Below are positions 13,316 through 18,897 of a stretch of 18,897 nt of DNA, piece by piece; position 1 is the stretch's first letter, and each line of letters starts with the position of its first letter. The position numbers were made by a program, and so were the translations under genes. The stretch is from the NCBI GenBank assembly GCA_900754175.1, contig CAAEBS010000034.1:1-18897 (forward strand), given 5' to 3'. The stretch comes from Clostridia bacterium (GTDB lineage: Bacteria; Bacillota; Clostridia; Oscillospirales; CAG-272). The notes below the pieces were generated by a model. That model was given only the letters and a program-made list of their open reading frames with translations, was not told the DNA's origin and made no database searches.

Positions 13316-14073
13316 CGGTTTACGAACTGTATACGGCGCTGAACGAAAAGATCCCCCCTGCCCTCTCCTGCGAGTGGGACAACGACGGGATGATGTGCGT
13401 TCCCGACCCCAACCGGACGGTACGCCGGATCCTCGTGGCGCTGGATGCCACACAGGCGGCAGAGGATGCCGCCCGTGCGGGGAACTACGACGTCATCCTC
13501 ACCCATCACCCCCTGATCTTCAAGGGCGTGCGGCACCTTACGCCGGACGAGCCGGTGTCCGCAAGGCTTCTGCGGCTTGCGTCCGACGGCATTTCGGTCC
13601 TCTCCTTCCACACCCGGCTGGACGCCGTGGCGGGCGGGGTCAACGACACGCTTGCCGCTCTGTTCGGTCTGCACGACACGATCCCTTTCGGGGAATGTGA
13701 CATCGGCAGGGTCGGAACGCTTGCCGCTCCGATGGATGCCGAAACCTTTGCCGGACAGGTAAAGCGGCTTTTGGGCGCCCCTTTCGTCCTGCTGGCGGAT
13801 GCCGGCGTGCCTGTCTGCCGTGTCGCCGTTATGGGCGGCGAGGGCGGCGACGACGTGGAAGCGGCAAAAGCGGCGGGAGCCGATACCTACCTCAGCGGCA
13901 GGCTTGGCTATCACACCATGACCGACGCCCCGGAGGGCGGAATGAACCTGATAGAAGCCGGACACTTCTACACCGAAAATCCGGTATGCGCCACGTTGCA
14001 ACGCATGGTAAAGGAGATTGCCCCCGACCTTGCGTGCGACCTGTTTTTCAGCGGCAATATCCGGGCACTGTAA
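13312..14073 (+). CDS. Nif3-like dinuclear metal-centre protein (DUF34)
   Basis: This 253-residue protein is a Nif3/DUF34/YqfO homologue, a toroidal hexamer with a two-metal site per subunit. The family has been labelled GTP cyclohydrolase I type 2, but its true role is unsettled. Metal ligands are visible as D45 (LDATQ), LTHHPLIF (H65, H66), SFHTRLDAVAGGVND (H99) and the C-terminal EAGHFYTE. At this length it lacks the PII-like insertion found in longer forms such as B. subtilis YqfO. Its ATG overlaps the trmK stop as ATGA, so translation is coupled. Good match; function not asserted. Confidence 0.92.
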   Translation: MTVYELYTALNEKIPPALSCEWDNDGMMCVPDPNRTVRRILVALDATQAAEDAARAGNYDVILTHHPLIFKGVRHLTPDEPVSARLLRLASDGISVLSFHTRLDAVAGGVNDTLAALFGLHDTIPFGECDIGRVGTLAAPMDAETFAGQVKRLLGAPFVLLADAGVPVCRVAVMGGEGGDDVEAAKAAGADTYLSGRLGYHTMTDAPEGGMNLIEAGHFYTENPVCATLQRMVKEIAPDLACDLFFSGNIRAL

Positions 14074-14118
14074 GCCCGTCACCCACCCGACATACGAAAA
14101 AGAAAGGAAAATTTCATT

Positions 14119-14811
14119 ATGACTTACGCAGTATCCGACCTGCACGGCTGTTACGATAAATTCAAAAAGCTCCTGCGCACCATTCACTTCACCGACAAGG
14201 ACGTGATGTACGTTCTCGGCGACATCGTGGACTACGGCGAGGAGTCCATAGAGCTTCTCTGCGACCTGAGCATGAGATGTAACGTCATCCCGATCGTGGG
14301 CGACCACGACCTCCTGGCGCTGAAAATGCTCACCGAGCTTGACAAAATGCTCCGAGACGGCGCTACCCCGGACCCCGAGATCATCGGTCAGATGACCGAA
14401 TGGATCCGGGACGGTGGGCAGAAAACCATGGAGGGCTTCAAGGCGCTTGACGACGACATGAAAGAGGGGGTACTGGATTACCTTTCGGATATGTCGCTGT
14501 ACGAGGAAGCCGAGGCTGGCGGCAAAAAATATATCCTGCTCCATGCGGGCATCGCCGGGTTTGAACCCGATACTCCCCTCGACGACTATATGCCGGAGGA
14601 CTTTATCAGCGAACCGCTCGACCCCGAGCGCACCTATTACGACGACGCTTTTGTCGTGGCGGGGCATATTCCCACCTATGAAATCCCGGGTGCGGAAAAG
14701 GGCAGGATCTTCCACAGCGGCAACAATATTTTCATCGACTGCGGCGCCGCCTTTGACGAGCCGCTCGGCTGTCTGTGCCTGGAAAACGGCAAAGAATTTT
14801 ATATTGCATGA
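14119..14811 (+). CDS. PPP-like metallophosphoesterase
   Basis: The 230-residue protein is a calcineurin-like metallophosphoesterase related to the PPP serine/threonine phosphatase and ApaH group. Motif I SDLHG is at 6-10. Motif II reads GDIVDYG (34-40) where GDxxDRG is usual, and motif III reads GDHD (61-64) instead of GNHD/E. Later metal-ligand histidines appear in LLHAG and GHIPT. Loss of the motif II arginine suggests altered substrate handling, so a protein phosphatase or nucleotide hydrolase label would be a guess. AAAGGA lies upstream of ATG 14119 with slightly long spacing. The stop overlaps the next gene by ATGA, tying it to the rRNA methyltransferase. Some Clostridia carry similar proteins with this variant motif set. 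Confidence 0.85.
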   Translation: MTYAVSDLHGCYDKFKKLLRTIHFTDKDVMYVLGDIVDYGEESIELLCDLSMRCNVIPIVGDHDLLALKMLTELDKMLRDGATPDPEIIGQMTEWIRDGGQKTMEGFKALDDDMKEGVLDYLSDMSLYEEAEAGGKKYILLHAGIAGFEPDTPLDDYMPEDFISEPLDPERTYYDDAFVVAGHIPTYEIPGAEKGRIFHSGNNIFIDCGAAFDEPLGCLCLENGKEFYIA

Positions 14812-16202
14812 CCACCCTGAAAAAAGACGACGTTCTGACCCTTGAGATCACCGACCTGAACAATCTCGGCTTCGGCGCCGGAAAGTGCGGGGACGGACGG
14901 GTGATCTTTGTGCGTGGCGCCGTGACCGGCGACTTGGTGCGTGCAAGAATTATCAAGCTTACCCGCACGTTCGGCGTGGCAAAGCCGGAGGAAATCCTCC
15001 GCCCCTCCCCCCTGCGGTGCAGAGAAGAATTCTGCCCGGTCCCCCGGAGCTGCGGGGGATGTACTTACCGTGAGATCGAATATTCCCACGAGCTTTTCCT
15101 GAAGGAAAACTATGTCCGGTGCGCCTTTGCCAAGGCGGGACTGCCCGACGTCACGATCGCCCCCATTCTGAACACCGGGGCGACCGGGGGCTACCGCAAC
15201 AAAGGACAGTACCCGGTCTGCCGGGTGCAGGACAAGCTGCGTGCAGGCTTTTACGCCTCCAAGACCCACCGGGTGGTTCCGGCTGAGGACTGCCGCCTGC
15301 AAAATCCGGCGTTTGCGCCAATCGTGAAATGGATCTGCCGGGAAGCCGACGCACTCGGCGTCGCTCCCTACTGCGAGGAGACCGGAGCCGGACTTCTGCG
15401 CCATATCTATCTGCGGTGTGGCGAAGCGACCGGTGAAATCATGGTCTGCCTTGTTCTCAACGGCGACCGCTTTCCGGACGGAGAGCGCTTTGCCGCACGG
15501 CTTGCCGAGGTCTTTCCCGCCGTGGTAAGCGTTCTGCTCAACGAAAACCGAAAGAATACCAACGTCATTTTAGGCGAGCGCTACACCACCCTTTTCGGGC
15601 GGAATTATATTGAGGATGTCCTCTGCGGGGTGCGCTTCCGGATTACGGCGGACTCCTTTTATCAGGTGAACCGCAACGGCGCCGAGCTTCTGTATGCCAA
15701 AGCGGCAGAGCTTGCGGATCTGTCCGGCGGCGAGCTTGTGGCGGATCTCTATTGCGGCACCGGTACCATCGGGCTTACCATGGCAGAAAAGGCAGGGCGG
15801 CTCGTCGGCGTGGAGATCGTGCCGGCGGCGGTGGAATGTGCAAACATCAACGCCCGGCAAAACGGGATCGGCAATGCGGAATTTTTCTGCGCCGATGCGT
15901 CGGCGGGTGAAACCCTTTTGCGCTGTACCGGCGGCGACCGCCCAGACGTGGTGATCCTTGATCCGCCCCGGAAAGGAAGCACCCCTGCCCTGCTCGACAC
16001 GCTGGCAAGCCTCCGGATCCCCCGCATCGTATACGTTTCCTGCGACCCCGATACCCTCGCACGGGACGTGGCGTACATGACCGCAAAGGGCTACCGCCAT
16101 GGCACCCTGTACCCGGTCGATATGTTCCCCCGTTGCGGACACGTTGAAACGGTCGTGTGCCTCACCCGCACACCCGACGATGTCAGTGTTCAGGCGACTT
16201 AA
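14808..16202 (+). CDS. rlmD: 23S rRNA m5U methyltransferase, RlmD/RumA family
   Basis: The 464-residue protein is a RumA-type RNA m5U methyltransferase, which methylates C5 of a uridine (usually U1939) in 23S rRNA using SAM. A TRAM/OB domain covers about residues 1-60. A 4Fe-4S set fits the family spacing: C76, C82, C85 and C162. The SAM-binding loop is DLYCGTGTIGLTMA (313-326), then ILDPPRKG (383-390). The catalytic cysteine is C412 in YVSCDPDTLARD, and the base-proximal histidine-glutamate pair is in GHVETV. ATG 14808 overlaps the preceding stop as ATGA; an in-frame ATG at 14775 lies inside the neighbour. Bacillota often carry several paralogues (RlmCD, TrmA-like), so the target position is less certain than the family. 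Confidence 0.93.
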   Translation: MTTLKKDDVLTLEITDLNNLGFGAGKCGDGRVIFVRGAVTGDLVRARIIKLTRTFGVAKPEEILRPSPLRCREEFCPVPRSCGGCTYREIEYSHELFLKENYVRCAFAKAGLPDVTIAPILNTGATGGYRNKGQYPVCRVQDKLRAGFYASKTHRVVPAEDCRLQNPAFAPIVKWICREADALGVAPYCEETGAGLLRHIYLRCGEATGEIMVCLVLNGDRFPDGERFAARLAEVFPAVVSVLLNENRKNTNVILGERYTTLFGRNYIEDVLCGVRFRITADSFYQVNRNGAELLYAKAAELADLSGGELVADLYCGTGTIGLTMAEKAGRLVGVEIVPAAVECANINARQNGIGNAEFFCADASAGETLLRCTGGDRPDVVILDPPRKGSTPALLDTLASLRIPRIVYVSCDPDTLARDVAYMTAKGYRHGTLYPVDMFPRCGHVETVVCLTRTPDDVSVQAT

Positions 16203-16212
16203 AAACGATAAT

Positions 16213-16279
16213 AGATCCCGATGCTCCGCATCGCCCTGCGGGTTCGACTCCGGGCTTCGCCCTCCGCTCAGGATGACAC
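16213..16279. repeat. left inverted repeat flanking the GIY-YIG gene
   Basis: A palindrome-rich element with three mini-hairpins (GATGC/GCATC at 16220-16232, CCC/GGG, and GGGC/GCCC), ending in CTCAGGATGACAC. Read on the minus strand it begins TGTCATCCTGAGCGGAG, the form of a very widespread dispersed bacterial repeat. Segment 16241-16279 is inverted relative to 16646-16681. It also fills most of the gap after rlmD and may act as its transcription end. Confidence 0.7.
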
Positions 16280-16346
16280 AACTGCCTGATGTTTCACTTT
16301 TTAGTCCAATAAACAAAATTGCAAAAAAGGAAAACATACGGAAGAA

Positions 16347-16628
16347 ATGTATTACGTTTATATTCTGAGCAACCAAACCAATACTGTACTGTATATTGGC
16401 GTTACCAACGACCTGCATCGGAGATTATACGAGCACAAGAGCGGACAAATCAACGGCTTTACCCAAAAATATCATATTCATAAACTTGTTTACTTTGAAG
16501 AGTACACCGAAGTCAATTATGCGATTGCACGGGAAAAGCAATTAAAAAATTGGGTTCGTTCTAAAAAGAACCGGCTTATAGAACCCCAAAATCCAAATTG
16601 GAATGACTGGGGAGAAACTTTTATCTGA
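16347..16628 (+). CDS. GIY-YIG nuclease family protein
   Basis: The 93-residue protein is a minimal GIY-YIG domain of the YhbQ/UPF0213-like stand-alone type. The GIY-equivalent VYI is at 4-6 and YIG at 16-18, with R25, H30, and the catalytic glutamate E63 in AREKQLKNW. Nothing beyond the catalytic domain is present, so DNA targeting would need a partner or sequence context. GGAAG lies 5-6 bases before ATG 16347. Its DNA is clearly AT-richer than all neighbours and A-rich in codon use, pointing to recent acquisition. It sits alone inside a pair of inverted repeats (16241-16279 and 16646-16681) between rlmD and the Mrr gene. Stand-alone members are widespread but their biological role is largely unknown. 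Confidence 0.9.
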   Translation: MYYVYILSNQTNTVLYIGVTNDLHRRLYEHKSGQINGFTQKYHIHKLVYFEEYTEVNYAIAREKQLKNWVRSKKNRLIEPQNPNWNDWGETFI

Positions 16629-16645
16629 CCGGCTATCCCTCCGCC

Positions 16646-16730
16646 GTGTCATTCTGAGCGGAGCGATAGCGCAGTCGAACCTGAGCGAAGCGAAGGCAAC
16701 GGTGCCTGCACCGTTGGAATCCCGGCGGAC
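16646..16730. repeat. right inverted repeat flanking the GIY-YIG gene
   Basis: Starts GTGTCATTCTGAGCGGAG, the inverted counterpart of the left element: 9 + 9 + 7 bases match exactly around a variable centre. It contains a partial internal duplication (CTGAGCGGAGCGA at 16654 and CTGAGCGAAGCGA at 16681) and a perfect 9-bp hairpin (CAACGGTGC, 16697-16705 with 16708-16716), then GGAATCCCG. Confidence 0.7.
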
Positions 16731-16794
16731 GAAACCACACTCGCTCCTCCCCGACGGCTGCAATTTACAACTTACCCTCAAGGAGGTGATTCCG

Positions 16795-17808
16795 ATGCCG
16801 GTAACCGACGGCAGGCAGAAAAAGGCGCTGGACGCCATTCTACACTATATGAAAAGCGTGGATTTCGCCACACGGCGGGAGATCCTTGACGGCGCTCTGA
16901 GCGAATACGGATTCTCGGAGGAAGCCAGGAAAAATCCCGATCCCGCAAGCAAATACAACACGGCAAGAAGTGACATCGGCACGGTGCTGAACCAGTTGAT
17001 TCAGGAAAAGGAATTGCTCCGTGTCGGCATCAGCTACGCCCTTGCCAAGGACGAGCCGGTGATCGTCAAGGAGGTCCAGTGTCGCCAGCAGATGCTGCAC
17101 CTGCTGAAAAAGAAATCCTACACCCGCCGGGAGCTTTTCACCGCTCTGGACCGGGCGTTCGGAACCGACCTCACCCGGGTGACCACCGACGATGCGGCAC
17201 TGCACAGCCTTGCGGGACAGATCTTATCCGATCTCGTTCAGAAAGGCGACGTAGTATGCAACGACGGGAAATACGCCTGTGCCGACACCTCCCGCACCTC
17301 CTCTGCCCTCGCCGAACGCACACCGCTTCCGGCAGAGAGCTTCAAGCCCCTGCTGATGGAGCGTCTGCACCGTGCGGGCGGCAGTTTCTTTGAGCATTTT
17401 CTGGCAAACACTCTGGAAAAATACTTCCTGATAACCGGCAGAACGGTGCTCAACTGCGACGTCATCGGCGGCAGCAACGACGGCGGTATCGACATCCTCA
17501 TCGAAACGGTCGAACAGCTCGGTTTTGTGGAGCATATCGCCGTGCAGGCAAAATGCCGGGAGCGTGCCCAGGTCACCGAAAAGGAGATCCGGGAATTCTA
17601 CGGCGCCATGAACGCCAAGGGCGCAAGCCGTGGCATTTACGCCACCACCTCCTCTTTTCACCCCGGAGCGCAGAAACTGCTTGACTCTCTTGACAACTGC
17701 GTGGGGCTGGACGGCGACCGTTTGTTTGAGATCATCCGCATGACCGCCTACGGAATTCACATCACCAAAGCCGGCTTTTCGCTGGACCGCACGATTTTTG
17801 ACCGCTGA
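16795..17808 (+). CDS. Mrr-type restriction endonuclease-like protein
   Basis: The 337-residue protein ends in an Mrr-family PD-(D/E)xK nuclease domain, as in type IV enzymes that cut modified DNA. The core is FFEHFLANTLEKY (E200), GGSNDGGIDILIE (D229, D233) and AVQAKCRER (Q251, K253), followed by the typical EIREFYGAMNAKGASRGIYATTSSF. About the first 180 residues contain two winged-helix-like repeats that could bind DNA. No methyltransferase or other restriction subunit is nearby, so it works alone if it restricts DNA. ATG 16795 is set by a near-perfect AAGGAGGTGAT with 8-base spacing. The frame is open back to 16603, but that extension is only translated repeat DNA. I see no clear promoter in the 16629-16794 gap. 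Confidence 0.85.
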   Translation: MPVTDGRQKKALDAILHYMKSVDFATRREILDGALSEYGFSEEARKNPDPASKYNTARSDIGTVLNQLIQEKELLRVGISYALAKDEPVIVKEVQCRQQMLHLLKKKSYTRRELFTALDRAFGTDLTRVTTDDAALHSLAGQILSDLVQKGDVVCNDGKYACADTSRTSSALAERTPLPAESFKPLLMERLHRAGGSFFEHFLANTLEKYFLITGRTVLNCDVIGGSNDGGIDILIETVEQLGFVEHIAVQAKCRERAQVTEKEIREFYGAMNAKGASRGIYATTSSFHPGAQKLLDSLDNCVGLDGDRLFEIIRMTAYGIHITKAGFSLDRTIFDR

Positions 17809-17848
17809 ACTCCTACATATCAGAAAGACTGAAAGAAAGGAATCCTTT

Positions 17849-18817
17849 ATGAATTCACCCAACTCCTCCGGCACTCCCGCCACGCCGCTCACACGGCACA
17901 CCTCCAAGAGCTGGTTCACCGCCTTCCTGCTCGGCATTTTCATCGGACTTGCCGTCATCGTTCCCGGCGTCAGCGGCTCCACCATTGCCATCATCTTCGG
18001 GCTTTACACCGCCCTTCTCTATGCGATCGGCAATATTCTGAACGATTTCAAGCGCTGTGTGCTCTTTCTGATCCCCATAGCCCTCGGCATCGTGGTGGGC
18101 TTTCTCGCCGGCTTCATCGTCATTCAGAAAATTTTCGGAAAATATATGTTCCAGGTCGTCTGCCTGTTCGTCGGGCTGATGGCAGGTGCCATTCCGGCGC
18201 TGACCCGGGAGATCAAGGGAGTGTCCCGCACGCCGGTGCGCTCGGTCCTGCTTCCCGTCGGCGTTCTGGTTCCGCTTGCGGTCGGGATCGTCTCCATTTT
18301 CCTGACCGGCGACGCCGAATCCGCCGAAACCTTTACCTCCTTCCCGCTCTGGCGTTACCTCTGCTATCTGCCGCTCGGCTTTGTGGTTGCCGTCACGCAG
18401 ATCGTACCCGGTCTCAGCGCCACCGCCGTTCTGATGGCGTGCGGGCAGTTCCGCCCCATTCTCAACAGCCTGCACCTGTACTACGTGCTGGAAAATCCCG
18501 CCGTGCTCGGGCTTTACGCCGCACTGGGCATCGGTTTTCTGGCAGGGCTTATCCTGGTGTCCCGGCTGTTCAGCAAGATTCTGGAGCGCTTCAAGGTCAC
18601 CGCTTTCTTTTTCATCACCGGACTGTCGCTCGGCTCTATCGTCTCAATGTTCATCAACCCCGACATGGTGGAGGTCTACCAGTCTTGGGGGAACGGCGAG
18701 GGAAATCCCGTGCTGTCGGTGATCGTCGGCATCGTTCTGCTGGCGGCAGGCTTCGTCCTCTCGGCACTCCTGACCCGCTACGAGCTGAAAAAAGACGCCG
18801 AAAAATCTGCGGACTGA
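17849..18817 (+). CDS. DUF368 family polyprenyl-phosphate transporter
   Basis: The 322-residue polytopic membrane protein belongs to DUF368, members of which (PopT type) have been shown to recycle undecaprenyl phosphate across the cytoplasmic membrane for wall polymer synthesis. The signature VPGVSGSTIAIIFGLY is near the N terminus, and a second internal-repeat copy reads TQIVPGLSATAVLMACG in the C-terminal half, consistent with the inverted-repeat fold. About eight to ten hydrophobic segments are visible. ATG 17849 follows AAAGGAATCC; the frame opens earlier at 17798 inside the end of the Mrr gene but without a matching site. It follows the Mrr gene by 40 bp and may be co-transcribed. Confidence 0.9.
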   Translation: MNSPNSSGTPATPLTRHTSKSWFTAFLLGIFIGLAVIVPGVSGSTIAIIFGLYTALLYAIGNILNDFKRCVLFLIPIALGIVVGFLAGFIVIQKIFGKYMFQVVCLFVGLMAGAIPALTREIKGVSRTPVRSVLLPVGVLVPLAVGIVSIFLTGDAESAETFTSFPLWRYLCYLPLGFVVAVTQIVPGLSATAVLMACGQFRPILNSLHLYYVLENPAVLGLYAALGIGFLAGLILVSRLFSKILERFKVTAFFFITGLSLGSIVSMFINPDMVEVYQSWGNGEGNPVLSVIVGIVLLAAGFVLSALLTRYELKKDAEKSAD

Positions 18818-18861
18818 CTTTCCAAAAGCCTTTACATCCGTTGGGCTTATAAGTTTTTCGC

Positions 18862-18881
18862 CCGCCTTTTGCAAAAGGCGG
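18862..18881. repeat. perfect 20-bp palindrome downstream of the DUF368 gene
   Basis: CCGCCTTTTGCAAAAGGCGG is fully self-complementary, preceded by AAGTTTTTCGC and followed by CACGGGTCC. No T-tract follows on the plus strand. On the minus strand the palindrome is followed by GCGAAAAACTT, which is not T-rich. It shares the TTGCAAAAGG core with the element at 3172-3227 and may be cut off by the window end. Confidence 0.45.
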
Positions 18882-18897
18882 CACGGGTCCAGCGCCG

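Noticed and set aside
16213..16279. tRNA fragment, suggested by the GGTTCGACTCC segment resembling a T-loop
   Set aside because: No acceptor or anticodon stem can be built around it; the segment is part of the inverted repeat.
16603..16794. N-terminal extension of the Mrr protein
   Set aside because: The extension would translate the inverted repeat DNA, and the AAGGAGGTGAT site fixes the start at 16795.

Overview
This window looks like chromosomal DNA from a moderately GC-rich Bacillota of the class Clostridia, probably a gut-type lineage related to Oscillospirales. The evidence is the gene content (TrmK-Nif3 pair, AzlCD, DUF1858, DUF368, class I lysyl-tRNA synthetase), strong AGGAGG ribosome binding sites, clear sigma-A promoters with 17-bp spacers, and intrinsic terminators. 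No phage genes, CRISPR array, tRNA or rRNA were seen. The lineage is an inference, not a measured placement.

Left part (1-3121, plus strand): a ProX/YbaK-type editing deacylase, an AraC-family regulator with a cupin-like sensor, and an ADP-ribosylglycohydrolase-fold enzyme. The last has its own promoter overlapped by a perfect 13-bp inverted repeat. A bidirectional terminator and a palindromic intergenic repeat separate this block from the next.

Central part (3253-11940, minus strand), read from right to left: peptide chain release factor 2 (no programmed frameshift), a cytoplasmic serine beta-lactamase-fold hydrolase, an SDF/DAACS-family symporter with an unusual soluble N-terminal domain, a uracil permease behind a roughly 230-nt structured leader, the AzlCD branched-chain amino acid exporter, and a class I lysyl-tRNA synthetase fused to a C-terminal tRNA-binding OB domain.

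Right part (12265-18817, plus strand): from a divergent promoter region run a small DUF1858 protein behind a full-consensus promoter, TrmK, a Nif3/DUF34 protein, a PPP-like metallophosphoesterase and an RlmD-type 23S rRNA m5U methyltransferase. Several of these are joined by 4-base ATGA overlaps. Next comes an AT-richer GIY-YIG nuclease gene bracketed by inverted copies of a repetitive element, then an Mrr-type nuclease and a DUF368 polyprenyl-phosphate transporter.

Most of the window is housekeeping: translation, tRNA/rRNA modification and transport. The accessory signals most worth a second look are the repeat-bracketed GIY-YIG cassette next to the Mrr gene, the uracil permease leader with a candidate antiterminator pairing, the two domain fusions (lysyl-tRNA synthetase and symporter), and the inverted-repeat promoter of the ADP-ribosylglycohydrolase gene.
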